DNA of 64,000 nucleotides from contig JARWKL010000005.1 in NCBI GenBank assembly GCA_029961685.1, positions 19,248,164 through 19,312,163 of the forward strand, given 5' to 3'. Positions 35,801-47,416 of the stretch are shown piece by piece. The notes below the pieces were generated by a model. The model saw nothing but the letters and a program-made list of their open reading frames with translations, was not told where the DNA came from and did not search any database. Position 1 is the first letter of the stretch. The number at the start of each line of letters is the position of its first letter. The DNA comes from Aristolochia californica. Taxonomy: Eukaryota; Streptophyta; Magnoliopsida; Piperales; Aristolochiaceae. A program made the translations under genes and the position numbers.

Positions 35801-36650
35801 TTGCCTGCCACCTTTCATATGAAGGACTTTGGCCAGCTCATGTACTTCTTAGGGCTGGAGGTACATCAACCGCCCAACAGTATTTTCTTAAACCAGCATA
35901 AGTATATTCAAGAAATTATTACTCTAGGTGGGTTACAATTCAAATATTCGGTTGCTACTCCTATGGAGGTCAATGTCAAATACAGGAAAGATGAAGAGGA
36001 TCTTCTTGATGATCCTAGTATCTATCGACGATTGGTTGGGAGTCTCATATACTTGACCACTACTCACCGTGACATCTCATATGTTGTTCATCATGTCAAT
36101 CAGTTTATATCATTTCCTCGGCACCTTCATATTGTGGCAGTTCATCACATCATCCACTATTTGCGAGGTTCTTCTACTCGTGGCTTATTCTTTCCTATAG
36201 GCTCCACACTACGACTGGTTGCATATAGTGATGTTGATTGGGCTAGGTGCCTCGATACCCGTCGTTCTACTATAGGTTGGTGTATGGTTTTAGGGAATGG
36301 ACTGATTTCTTGGAAATGTAAGAAATAGGACCGGGTCTCAAAGCCATCCACTGAGGCCGAGTATCATGCCATGTCAAATGTGTGTTCTAAAGTTATATGG
36401 CTTTGCGGTCTTCTTTCTGAGCTCCAGTTTCCTCGGACTTCACCTACACCACTTCATGCGGATAATACGAGTGCTATTCAGATTGCTGCCAACCCTATTT
36501 TTCATGAGCGGACCAAGCACATTGAGGTTGATTGTCACTCTATCTGCGACACTTTGGAGCGCTAGGTAATCTCTCTTCCGTTCATTTATTCGGATCTTCA
36601 ATTGGCTAATATCTTCACCAAAGCATTGTCTCAACCCTGACATAATTTTC
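35798..36650 (+). pseudogene. RNase H region of copia element A
   Basis: The best open part, 35798-36328, reads FHMKDFGQLMYFLGLEVHQP, VATPMEVNVKYRKDEEDLLD, YRRLVGSLIYLTTTHRDISY and YSDVDWARCLDTRRSTIGWC, a standard copia connection and RNase H sequence. A stop after SWKCKK is followed by KPSTEAEYHAMSNVC, WLCGLLSELQFP, PLHADNTSAIQIAANPIFHE and RTKHIEVDCHSI, then a further stop near 36565. The ADN and AEYHAM motifs are preserved. The frame ends just before the 3' polypurine tract. Confidence 0.88.
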
Positions 36651-36701
36651 TGGTTGGCAAATTGTTGTTGGTTGACTCCCCAACATCAATTTGAGGGGGG
36701 A

Positions 36702-37154
36702 TGTTACGATATGTTGGGATGTATATTAGATATAATTTATGTTAATATTTGTTGTATAATTTGTGTTATGTACATAGAGTAATTAGACAGGGATTAATGG
36801 GCTGGGTTGCATTGTATTGGGCCCATGGACTGTTATGTAATAAGGTTAATCTAACACCTAAGTATAAATAGAAAATAAAGAGGAAGGGAAGCTCTCGAGC
36901 AGATTATTTCCAAAAAAAAATTACTTCGTATTCGTGACTGAGAAACCAGAGCGTGAAGCTCTCTGTTGGGCTGCGTCGTCGGCCTCTAGAGGTTATGATG
37001 GTTCCATCCACCACTATCAGAGCTTAGTGCTCTCTATTGGGTAGTGCCATCAGCCTTGTGACGAGGTGGTTTCGTCCATGAGAAACCAGAACATGAGCTC
37101 TGGTATTGGCTGCTTCATCACACTCGGTTCACCGTTGTCAACCTCAGTTTATCA
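36702..37154 (+). repeat. 3' LTR of copia element A
   Basis: 453 bp, TGTTACGATATG to CAGTTTATCA, preceded by the polypurine tract TTGAGGGGGGA. TATAAATA lies at 36863-36870. Its last ~62 bp match the remnant 5' LTR at 21668-21729. Confidence 0.88.
36863..36870 (+). promoter_or_regulatory. TATA box in the LTR of element A
   Basis: TATAAATA in the middle of the LTR; the matching 5' copy has been deleted, so this element has lost its own upstream promoter. Confidence 0.6.
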
Positions 37155-37271
37155 GTGTGGGCTAAAAAATAAATGTTGAATTTTTTGTGTATCATGTAAA
37201 ACATGAAAATAATAAATAGAATAAATCATGATTTCACTCATAAGACCATGGAGGATTTTTATAAACCCTTA

Positions 37272-37670
37272 GGCTGTGTTTTAAATATAGAAAGTGGAGA
37301 GAAAAGAAAAAGAAACAAAAAACAAAAAAAAAAAAACAATGGAGGTTTCTTTTCTCCTATTTGGATGCCCATGGAAAATGAAAGAGGAAATGGAAGAGAA
37401 ATATAGTTCCTCTAGTTTGGATACACATGGAAAATGAAAAATAATTGAAAGTCAGTAAATATTAAAAAAATTATGATTAAAACTTTCTCTAAAGTTTTAT
37501 TTCTTTTCCTATCTCCCCAAATTCCATTATTTTGTGAGAGATAAATTAATAACTAAGTGAGAAAGTGATTTTATCTCTTATTTTCTTTTTTGCCAATGAT
37601 TCTCTACTGCCAAAAAAAAAAAAAACTCTCTCCTTTTTTCTTTTCTTTCCTATGGGCTCCAAATAGGCCC
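37272..37670. mobile_element. Tourist-like (PIF/Harbinger) MITE
   Basis: About 399 bp bounded by TTA at 37269-37271 and 37671-37673, the target duplication of this superfamily. The left end GGCTGTGTTT and the reverse complement of the right end GGGCCTATTTGGAGCCCATA are imperfect terminal inverted repeats resembling Tourist ends. The interior is AT- and A-rich with no coding sequence and contains two related segments with CATGGAAAATGAAA. Ends are diverged, so this is an older copy. Confidence 0.55.
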
Positions 37671-37673
37671 TTA

Positions 37674-38093
37674 GGATAAGTTATATCATCATCAGCAATC
37701 GAAAAAATCAACCTCTAGAGAGGGATAGGAAAAATTTATATAGACTTAGCTAGATTATATTAAATCCATAGAACAATGTTGAAAGAGTGAATTGTGTGGA
37801 CAATGACAAACATATGGAATGGGATATTGAAACACTATTTAAAAAGTTCCTAAGAAAGGACATGCCAAACACCTACTTTCCAAGGCATGGACCATTTAAT
37901 TGAAGATGTGTTCCATCATCAACAAGGCGGACAAGGCCATTTTCCGTAAATATCATGGGAAGTGAAGAAGATAGGTTTAAAATTTGTTCAATAAAATTCC
38001 CCTTAGGGTAGGCATTTATCCATGTCACTTATATTTTGTGTCTCTCAATTATATGTGTTTGAGGGAGTTTAACATCTTATTCTTATGAGTAGT
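37674..38093. other. Unassigned AT-rich stretch
   Basis: No coding domain, repeat family or regulatory site was recognised between the MITE and the solo LTR. Confidence 0.5.
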
Positions 38094-38485
38094 TGTTATG
38101 GACCAAAAAGTGAGCAGAGCTAGGCTGAGACACCATGGCTGAGTCAATTACCCTGACTGAGTCAGTTAAGTAGTCATTTAGTTTATTTTCATGTTAAATG
38201 TCATAGAAGGGAAAAATTGTAATTATCTAAACTTTGTGGTCATGAGTCCTATTTAAGGGACGCCCTAGAATGAAATGAACAAGTCGAATTTCACCCAACA
38301 TAGGATCAGGTTCTCCTCCGATGAACCTAGGTTGTAGAATCCCTCAGAGCCGTAGGTTACGGTCTCCCTCAGAGCCGGGTTATCCACCACCATTCACCTT
38401 CGTGGTCTCCCCCTACGATTCTTCTTCTTCTTCGTTATCTTCTCCCATCTTCTTGTGAATCGCCGTGTTGATCTGGGACCATACT
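38094..38485 (+). repeat. Solo LTR of a gypsy-1-related family
   Basis: Starts TGTTATGGACC, like gypsy LTRs. The segment 38300-38390 (CAGGTTCTCCTCCGATGAAC, CTCAGAGCCGTAGGTTACGG) matches the reverse complement of 31480-31570 in the gypsy-1 LTR. No gag or pol is attached. The right limit is uncertain; AGTAG occurs at 38088-38092 and 38486-38490 and may be the target duplication. Confidence 0.65.
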
Positions 38486-39900
38486 AGTAGCCTATACGAA
38501 TTTGAGCCAAGAGGAAGAATTCCTAAAAGTGACATTCAAAAAAATATTATAGGATGGTCAATGATGATAGGAGCAAATAGCTAGAACCAACTAAAAATTA
38601 AAATAATATTTTTTATGTTGAGTATGTTGTTGACTATTTTAACAAGAAAGAAAAGATAGATCATCAGCGTGAATACATAAAAAAAGAAATGGTGGAAAGG
38701 GAATCCTTGTAATGTATAAAAAGTGGTATTTTTTTATGATAGGGCATAGGCTTCATGGGGCATTAGCCGGATATTGCTAATAATGGATCTTGTAACGTTG
38801 TTTTAAACAAGCTCAACGGTAATTGGCATCACATAGTAAGACCTTAGATACCTTCACAAAATTTAATTATGGTAGAAACCCAAAATTATACCCAAAGAAA
38901 CAAGAGAAGGAGAAAAGTAGAAAAGAAGAAGAAAGAAGAAGAAAAATTGAAAGACAAGCCAACACAAAATAGAAAGTACCACCTCCAAGAAACAAGGGGT
39001 GTGGAACATGTGGGAGAAAAGGGAAAATACCCAAGTGGCATGAGGCATGAGGATAAAAATGAAAATTATCCCTCTTCTTGATAATATAAGATCCTAATGG
39101 ATTAGATTTATCTTTAATTGATGTAATCTTTCATTTCCTAGAATCTATCCTAAATTGATTTAATCCATTCAATTTCTTAGAATCCCTCCTTGAGTTATAT
39201 AATCTAGTTGATTAAGGAGTTCTCAAAATAATGCTATAAGTGGGGATTTTTGGCTGAAAGAAGAGATCGTTAAAGCCTTTTCCTAAATCACTCTTGCCTC
39301 TCTTTCCCCTCTCAAATTCGTGCCTAGCACCGCTCCTCTCCTTTCACCTCCCATCTTCATTATTTTCCTTCTAGCTCTCACTCTGTCTCCCTCTCTTCCT
39401 ATACTTCTCTTCTCTCATATTCAAACCCTCTTAATCTCTCTTTTTCAACTCTTCCTTGCCCTTTTAATAAAAAATAGGGAACTTTCACAAGTGGATTCTT
39501 ATCAAATCATCTATCTTCCTAATCTATCTAATGTGCAAAGAAAAGGGGGTTGAGAGTTTGTAGGAGTTTCTTGATATGAATGTGTCCATTAGACTAATGG
39601 TAAAATCATATTGTTCTCTATTATTCTACTTATAATAAAATGGATAGTTTCAAACTGTGCTACTAACGGTGTTATTAATGTATTTAGACACATACCATCC
39701 AACACAAATATTATGACGGCTATTTAATCAATTTGTCAAGTTAATACCTGAAGAAAAAAACTCATACAAGATTGTTGTCGTGAAGAAGAACTTCCATAAA
39801 GAAGAAGTTTAAATATTTTAATACTAGAGTCCAAGTGACATAGAAAATCTCAAGAATTGTAGTCATGCATGAGAATAGCTAGCCAATTTTGAACTATTAA
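38486..39900. other. Unassigned stretch with low-complexity tracts
   Basis: Contains a purine-rich AAGAAGAAG tract (38880-38970) and a pyrimidine-rich CTCTC tract (39290-39450). Short open frames here follow those tracts and show no domain. Confidence 0.5.
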
Positions 39901-40217
39901 GTGCATCAATGTTATGGAGCATTAGGATATTCATATTTTCAAAACATACTCAAAATCATCATACACCTGTTTTATAAAGGTTTGAAAATATCACAAAAGT
40001 TTTTGCGAAATATAAACATTACTTTAAATTCAAATCTCATGATTTTGTATTATACCAATCATTGAATTCAAGAAAAATCAAATGAAATAATTTCCATAAA
40101 TATGTTTTTAATTGGATATAAAGATTTTGGAAACGGCAAGACCCTTAGTCATGATCTATATCATGCTTAAAAATAATTTTTATATATTGGAAATAGGCAT
40201 GCTGAATCATCCAGCTA

Positions 40218-40515
40218 GCAAAATGATCGATCATTCTAAGTTCTGCAAGATGGATTTATAAACATGATCAATCATCCACTATAGCTTGATCGATCATTGA
40301 AGGGAAACGATTGATCATCCACTGTAGTCATCCACCTTTACCACGATCAATCATATAGAAACATTGACAAGTCATTTGATAAAGCATGATCGATCAATTT
40401 TGCTAGTTGGATTATTCATCCTCTTTTCAAAGGGTTTCAAAGTGTTAACTAATGCCATGATCAATCATTAGGCCATAAAAATAAAAAAATATAGTCATTA
40501 CAAAGGCATGATCAT
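40218..40515. repeat. Cluster of GATC-type palindromes, copy 1
   Basis: At least eight near-palindromes such as ATGATCGATCAT, GATCAATCAT and CGATTGATCATC occur within ~300 bp. No coding potential. Composition and neighbours suggest internal DNA of a non-coding LTR-type element, but the family is not recognised. Confidence 0.6.
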
Positions 40516-41104
40516 TCAATGAAAAGGCAATATAGTGATTTAGCCCCAAGTTTTGTTACTCTCAACACCTAGAAAAAAATGACCAATCCCAAGAACTCTT
40601 CCACTTTGAAACCAAATTTGGAGATTGGATTTGGGTATTTGAAACACCATCTTTCAATGAGCCAAGTTCCTTTCTTTTTCTTTTTATTTAACATATTATT
40701 TAATTAGCTTAATCCTTGCTAGATTTTGTTCACCATTACTTTGAAATAATATTATTGTTCTAGCAAGTGAATTTGAATTTGCATCTTACTAAAAGTACTT
40801 GGAGCTATGGGGACTTAAATATATAAATCTAAGTGGCTACTTGTTTATATTTTGAAATCTATTGGTTATACTTGGTCCAATGTATCTTAATTGAAGATCT
40901 CATACTTTAAAATTTGACTGCACTATTCAAATTGATACTTGTAGGTATATATTGTAAAATTATTCTTAAATCAAGCCTCTTTAAGCATTTCCCCCCTTTT
41001 AAAACAAATATGATTTTATTTTGAACTTATATTTTAAAATCTGGTAAATAAATGGCCTATTGAGCTTCTAGTACAAAGAATAGGTACTTAGGATTCTTCT
41101 TGAT

Positions 41105-41345
41105 GTTGGCCCAAGTGGCTTATCAAGAGGGGAGGTGAATTGAGATATTCAAATTAAAACCAATTTGTGCATGTAATCAAAATATCAAGCATAAAAGCAA
41201 TTCAATATAAATAGAAACATGCACACACCAAAAGGAAAAAAGATTTTCTGTTATCGATGTTCCCTTAGTGGTAGTCACCACCCAAGAACCCTTGCTTGGG
41301 AAAATTTCCACTATTACTCTCCAATTGTTGGAAAATTAAAAAGAG
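41105..41345. repeat. Dispersed repeat Y, copy 1
   Basis: Shares CAAATTAAAACCAATTTGTG, TTATCGATGTTCCC and AGTGGTAGTCACC with 50155-50330, and the latter part with 42838-42990. It holds a perfect stem CCCAAG/CTTGGG with an 8-base loop at 41281-41300. Confidence 0.75.
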
Positions 41346-41767
41346 ATTTTGGCTCTGTTTGGCCACGTGTAGCTCAATACATGATTTTTACACAAGCCAA
41401 TCTCCCAAAGAGATTTCTGCTAGATTCTAAAACCTATTAATCTAGATAGAAAGGGAAAAAGTACACCTTTGGAGAGATACTTCTCCTTGAGAGATTCAAG
41501 CTGCATCCTCCTTTGTAGAATGTTGTTAATAGATCAATGAGATTGTACTATGATATATGTAAGGATGATCGAAAGAGATTGAAGGTTTTTCAAAGAAAAT
41601 GTTTTCTCACTTTCTCTCTAAAGCACTTTTGGTGGGAATTTTCAAGATAAAGGTTTGTGGTTGAAGATATCCCAATAAATTCTCTTTCACTCCTTTACTC
41701 ACGGTTTGGTGGGGGTATTTATACCTTCCCAAATTCAAACTAGTGTTATTTGCCCATTTGCAAATAT

Positions 41768-42182
41768 CAGATTGTTGATTGATCCATCACTGGTAAGTGA
41801 CTGATTGATCAATTAATCATAACAACTACTTTTCTATCAGACAATGACTTATTGGTCGATAGATTGATTGATCAATATGGTACTTATGGTAAAAAAAGTC
41901 ATTGCTAGTGGTTGATCGATTAATCGAGATTCCCTCTAGCTTTGCAATACAAGTATGATCAATTAATGTATTTTCATTTGATCGATCATGTTTGAAGTCC
42001 CTTACTAGCAAGGTTTTGATTGATTGATCAACCTGGAGGGATGATCGATCATTCCATGTAAGTTACGCTTGCCTAAACAACTATCATCGATCAATCAACT
42101 ATGGTTGACCAATCATTCTTTACATTTCTAGCTTGCACAGTTTTGGATGATCAATCACAGTCAATGATTGATTGATCATTCC
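41768..42182. repeat. Cluster of GATC-type palindromes, copy 2
   Basis: A second block with a dozen motifs such as TGATCGATCA, ATTGATTGATCAA and TCGATCAATCAA. It lies on the other side of repeat Y copy 1, next to a reversed family X segment. Confidence 0.6.
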
Positions 42183-42239
42183 ATTGCCATGTTTAAAATA
42201 TATATTTTATTAAGCATGAGAATTACTCTCTAAGTGCTT

Positions 42240-42610
42240 TAACATGTTTCTAAGTGATGTGTATGATGAATCTAAACATGTCTATATGCAATATATATCC
42301 CAAAGCTCAGATCTCTCCAGTACTTGAGGAATAGGAATTTAGAATACTCTCTTACAAAAATTGATTGAGTTTAAATGTTTGTCTATGATGCAAGAAATTG
42401 AGTCTTCTTTTTTTCTTCTTCCTTGTCAATTCTTCAAGAGATGTTCTTCAATTCTGCTTGAGGTCTTCATTTTGGCTTTGATGTTTTAGACCTCGAGATG
42501 CTCTTGAAGGAGGAGTATCTAAAATATTATATTTGCAAATTATTAGTTCAATTAAGTTTTGTTATCATCAAAAGCAATGTGGGAGTCAACCTATGGTCAA
42601 CACTTGAGAG
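42240..42610 (-). repeat. Family X LTR-like segment, reversed
   Basis: On the minus strand it starts near 42600 with GGTTGACTCCCACATTGC and TTTTGATGATAACAAAACTT, then shows GACATGTTTAG and GAAACATGTTAAAGCACTTA about 330 bp later, as in the copies at 50543 and 56375. Confidence 0.65.
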
Positions 42611-42837
42611 CTTGAATTATCAATGTTGCCTATTGGGGAGAGACATTTGTATGTGTTGGATTTAGAAAGTAACCCTTGAAATTCCTATGATTTTTTCAAA
42701 AGGCAAGACTATCCTCATATAAATTTGGTTGAGATAAGTCGTATGTAGGTTAGGAGGAAAGACTAAAAAGGTTTTGCTGCTACTGTTGATGTAGAGCTAT
42801 AAGTCCTTGTGTAGGTAGTGTTAAAGAATAATTGTTC

Positions 42838-42990
42838 GCTCATGTGGCTTTCAAGAGGGGGTGAATTGAGAATAGAAATTAAAAATAAGTTGTTAACGAT
42901 ATTCCCCTATTGGTAGTCACCGCCCAAGAACCCTTGTTTGGGAAATTTCCACTATATGCTCTAATAGTTTGAAAATTACACGATTTATAA
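42838..42990. repeat. Dispersed repeat Y, copy 2
   Basis: CAAGAGGGGGTGAATTGAGA, GGTAGTCACCGCCCAAGAAC and GGGAAATTTCCACTAT match the other Y copies. The stem has one change (CCCAAG/TTTGGG, 42923-42942). It abuts the truncated 3' end of element C. Confidence 0.75.
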
Positions 42991-43049
42991 TTTCCCAAGA
43001 GATTCAATACAAAGGACAACATTTTGGATCTAGTCAAATACTCCCCTTC

Positions 43050-44110
43050 TTGATTCCTGGTTCTAGAAATGGAGAGATCTATCAAGCTAACTGATTTTGT
43101 ATGTACATCTCCAAGTTGGTTTGAGATGAGACATGTTTGACACTTATAATTCCTACTTGCAGCTTCTCTCTGAAAAGTGATAGTCAACTTCGATATGGTT
43201 AGTTCTTTCATGAAAGACTGGATTGGAAGCAATATGAATTGCGGCTTGATTATAGTAGTGGAGTTCCATCGGGCCATTTTTTGTTAAATCCCATTTTTGC
43301 TAGGAAGGATATGATCCCTAGAAGTTCACTTATTGCATGTCCCATAGCTCGATATTCTTCCTTGGCACTAGATCTTGCCACAACATTTTCTTTTTTACTT
43401 TTCCATGTCACAAGGTTGCCTCTAACTAGGATACAATACCTTGAGGTGGATTTTTTGTAATTTGGAGATCCAGCCCAATTTACATTAGCAATGCTTTCAA
43501 CATTGAGATGACTGTGGTACTTATATAAAAGACCTTGTCATGAGGCTTTCATTAAGTACCTGAGGATTCTTTCTAGTGCTTGCCAGTGAGGGACCTGAGG
43601 TTTGTGCATGTATAGGCTGACAAGACTGACTGGAAATGAGATATCAAGTCTAGTAACTGTAACATAAGTCTTTCAAATAGCCTTTGGTATTTACCCACAT
43701 CAACATCTTCACCAGAGCTTGCACATAATTTTACATTTGTGTCCATTGGAGTGTCAACAGGGTGACATCCCATTGTTCTTGTGTGTTTGAGAAAGTATTG
43801 AACATATTTTCTTTGTGATATGATACTTCTATGTTTGGACCGAAGAACTTCAATGCCCAGGAAGTACTTGAGGAGTCCCAAGTCTTTTGTCTTGAATTCA
43901 CTACACATCTTCATTTTAATTTGATTTATGCTCTCGGTATCACTTCCCATCAGAATAATGGCATATACATATACAACAAGTAGAACCACACCCTTCTTAG
44001 TGTGCTTGACAAACACCAAATAGTCCACAAAACTCCGGGTAAATTCGAATCGAAGCATGGCTTGACCAAAGTTGACAAACCAAGCTCACGAAGACTGCTT
44101 TAACCCATAT
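43050..44110 (-). pseudogene. Reverse transcriptase and RNase H of copia element C, both active-site Asp lost
   Basis: The main open piece (44058-43573) reads LRFEFTRSFVDYLVFVKHTK, LVVYVYAIILMGSD, LGLLKYFLGIEVLRSKHRSI, GCHPVDTPMDTNVKLCASSG and VDVGKYQRL. The active site YVDD has become YVYA (43971-43960), losing both Asp residues. RNase H is recognisable in the stretch 43460-43240 and, frameshifted, at 43277-43100. An open frame running to 42879 is partly repeat Y and not a protein domain. Confidence 0.85.
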
Positions 44111-44487
44111 ACAGATTACTGTAAATGACATACCAACTCCCCCTCAACCACATAGCCTGATGATTGATGCATATAGATCTCCTCCTTCATATCTCCATTA
44201 AGAAAAGGCATTTTTCACATCATGCTAAAACACCGACCAATAAGAGATAGCAACAAGAGAATGAGAGGCGTGTCGAGTTGAGTTTGGTGATGGGGGAGAA
44301 GGTTTCTTTATATTCAATACCATAGCATTGAGTGTTGCCTTTTTCTATGAGTTAAGCTTCACAATGGGCCTTGGAGCTTTCCATGTTGTGCTTAACAATG
44401 AAGACCCATTTATAACCCACTAGCTATTTCTTGGATGGGAGGGGAACAAGTGTCCAAGTCATATTTTCATGTAGGGGTGCCAATTCT

Positions 44488-45660
44488 TCATCCATCGTCA
44501 TTTTCCATCATGGATGTTGAAGAGCCTCCTAATAAGACTGAGGAATAGAGGTAGTTGATATGGATGCAAGGAAGTGATGACAACATGGTGATAATCGATG
44601 AGTCAATAAAAATTGAGATGGGGTGAGAGGTGGTTTGTCTTGTACAAGACCTTGGCTCCATCTGAAGAGAAATTCGTCCAGTATCCAAGGGAGGACAAAA
44701 AAAATGAGGGGCAGAAGGAGAACTTACCTCTGAAGGAGTTGGTGACTCTACATGTAAGGTGTCTCCCAATGCTTCAAGGGCTGAAAAGATAAGTCATCTC
44801 GGCCATGAATGGTGGAGCCTTTGATGGGCACAATGGGCAAATAAAAAGGTCACATCTTTGGATTTGAACATTGTCTTGAATGAAAGATTATAACACACAT
44901 ATCCTTTCTGAGAACAAGAGTACCCCAAACAAATACATTGAAGGTCTTTGAGGTCTAATTTGGTTGTATGTGGAGATTTGACATGGACAAAACAAGTATA
45001 CATAAATAATGTCATAGGACGGAAAAATTTATCTTCAGTAGGAAAGAAATGGGAGAAGAGTGACTGCTCATTTAGAACATAAGATGGTGACCTATTGATG
45101 AGAAAGCATGTTTTAAGGATAGCATGTGGCAAGTAGAAGTGGGGCACATGCATATGTTGAAGGAGGGCCTGAGCAACCTAAAGAAGGTGTCTATTTTTTC
45201 TCTCTTCCATACCATTTTGCTATGGTGTGTAGACACATGAGGTTTGATGTATGATTTCATTATTCTGGAAAAGAGATTGGAATTATCTCGACATATATTC
45301 TTTTGCATTACCAGACCAAAGTACTTTTAAGGTGGTATTAAACCGAGTAGAGATCATTCCAAAAAAGGATTTGAAAGTAGGTAATAGTTCTAATTTATTT
45401 TTAAGTAAAATAACCATATAACCCTAGAGAAGTCATAAAAAATATGATAAAATACTTTGTATGAGAAACATTAGATATGTTAAAGGGCCTTCACACATCA
45501 GTGTGAATTAAATAAAAAAGGAGCAACACATTTATTTTCACCTCGAGGGGAATAAGTACTCCGCTGGTGTTTACTCAATTGAAAACTTTCACAGTTCAAA
45601 TGAGAAATAAACTATAATGAGGGAATTACATGTTTAAGGGTTTGTAGAGATGGGTGGCCT
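44488..45660 (-). pseudogene. Integrase and linker of copia element C
   Basis: Minus-strand pieces include LSKHQRSTYSPR of the GAG-pre-integrase domain near 45560, a MEERKNRHLL-type motif near 45210 that keeps the DDE Glu, MHVPHFYLPHAILKTCFLIN, then DLQCICLGYSCSQKGYVCYN and FKSKDVTF (45153-44794). The proline-rich linker to the polymerase is at 44769-44488. Several stops and frameshifts separate the pieces. The same order and motifs occur in element B. Confidence 0.78.
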
Positions 45661-46149
45661 AGTTTGATGTGCCGTTGAAGGGCCTTGTGTAGTGAGCTGG
45701 TTATGGCTGAGATTACTGAGTGGTTGAGGTAGTATAGACCCCCTTGTTCGTGGCCCCTACCAATCACCTGTTTCGTTTGTAGGTCCTAAAAACACAAGAA
45801 GTAGGAAAAAAAATTAATGGAATAGTTAAATCATTTTGTTAGTTGACTGGTTAATAGAAGATTTAAAGAGAACTGAGGAACAAAAAGCACATCTTATAAG
45901 TGTAATATGGGTGTAGCATATATGGATCCCATCCCTTGGTCCTTGGTTTGGGATCCATCTGCTATGGAAAAGAATTTATTAGTCAAATAAAGGGAGATAT
46001 AACTCAAAATATGATCATTTCCTATCAGGTGCTCGGAGGCCCCATAGTCAATAATCTAGGATGGAGAGGGTGAAGTAGCTAAGATCATACCTAAGAAAGT
46101 TGTAACTGCAGTAATGGAAGAGGTCTAGTTCGAGGAAGATATCATTATG

Positions 46150-47084
46150 CCCTTCATTTGTTGAAGTAAATCATTGTCTTCTACGCATATAATTTCCTGG
46201 TCTCTTGATTTGTCAAGTTTGTTCTCTACCTTATCTCCTCTATTGATAGAAGCTTGATTGGTTGTAGCCCAGTCATTTTCCATGGATTTTCTAGCAAGTA
46301 TCTATGACCTGTTATTCCATAGTGAGAATAGGTTTGATTTTTGGATTGAGAAGAGCCTTGCCCATTCCTACCACCTCTTCCATGACCGCCTCGATTATTT
46401 ATTCCTCGTCCTCAATTATTAGAGTACATGGCAAAGGAGACATCAACTTGGGAAGTGGTAGATAGATCTGTGATATGTGTAAGTGTAGCACATATATCAT
46501 CAAAGGAGGGAAGAGCAGCTAAGGCGAGGATTTGAGTTTTGGCTACTTCAAGATATGGTTTGATATTGGCAAGATAGATGGTTCTTGCCAATGATTCCCT
46601 TTGTTTCTTTCTCTTGAATTAAAATATTAGTGGAATAGGGCTGAGCAAATTTCTATTCTTGAATGAAACCTCTAAACCTTGCAAGATAGTCATGTACATT
46701 TTCTCCTTGCTTGGTATTATATATTGTTTCGAAAACATCGTATTATTGTTGCAAGTTATTGGCACTGGGCTAGAAATTTGCACAAGTATCCCACACTTAT
46801 TTAGTAATCTCAAGATGCACCACATTATTTACAAGAATCACTTCCTTGTTTTTTATCAACCAACTAAGGACTAGAGTATCCTCCTTAAGCCACTTGGTAT
46901 ATGCACTATCTTTCTCATCTAGAAAAGGATGTGGCTTATTCAAGTGACTCAACAACTTACGAGTGATGAGAAATCGCTTAACAGATTGTGACCAACTAAA
47001 GTAATTTGATAACCCCTTAAAAGGAATTGTGGTGATTTTGAGGTCACTTTTTCTAACCATATTAAATCTAAAATCTTCAGCCAT
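46150..47084 (-). pseudogene. Gag of copia element C
   Basis: ATG at 47084 opens 95 codons containing DLKITTIPFKGLSNYFSWSQ, SVKRFLITRKLLSHLNKPHP and WLKEDTLVLSWLI, the standard copia Gag start. After a stop the reading continues through YNTKQGENVHDYLARFRGFI and, near 46410-46290, a Gly/Arg-rich RGGHGRGGRNGQG and a remnant zinc knuckle (SHYGITGHRYL, first Cys pair damaged). It is the uninterrupted counterpart of the split Gag in element B. Confidence 0.82.
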
Positions 47085-47190
47085 GAAATATTATCCACTA
47101 AACAAAAAATCACCACCCAAAAAGTTTATGAGCTGAAATTGTAGCTTCAATTATACTTGCTTAAATTTCAGCACCTTTCTTTTTGTTTGA

Positions 47191-47416
47191 TGTGGGACAA
47201 AAATCTGTTAACCGCACATCATCTTGGTTTAAAAGCAAAAAGATGAAGTAAACTCAAAAGATAATCAACCTAGATACAATTCAGAATTAAGCTAAGAGAG
47301 CATGTGGGAGAAAAATCTGTTAACCGCACATCATCTTGGTTTAAAAGCCAAAAGATGAAGTAAACCCAAAAGATAATCAACCTAGATACAATTCAGAATT
47401 AAGCTAAGAGAGCAAT
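47191..47416. repeat. 113-bp tandem duplication in the leader of element C
   Basis: GTGGGACAAAAATCTGTTAA at 47191 recurs with minor changes at 47304, and the following ~100 bp repeat with about three differences. Two copies, 47191-47303 and 47304-47416. The rest of the 47085-48285 leader is unassigned AT-rich DNA. Confidence 0.9.

Larger units (their letters stand above)
21668..37154 (+). mobile_element. Copia retrotransposon A (outer element of the nest, 5' truncated)
   Basis: Domains run in copia order on the plus strand: 5' LTR stub, tRNA-Met primer site, Gag, zinc knuckles, protease, integrase, reverse transcriptase, RNase H, polypurine tract and 3' LTR. Element B splits its reverse transcriptase at 25025-35372. 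Without B it is about 5.1 kb. Only 62 bp of its 5' LTR remain next to the satellite, so the left target duplication is gone. Many stops, frameshifts and altered catalytic residues make it inactive. By nesting it is the oldest member of the group. Confidence 0.9.

Noticed and set aside
38863..39081. Lysine/glutamate-rich short protein
   Set aside because: It follows an AAG-repeat low-complexity tract and is open on both strands.
42879..43277. A 132-codon minus-strand protein at the end of element C
   Set aside because: Its first part is a frameshifted RNase H segment and its last part is repeat Y; it is a chance fusion across the truncation.
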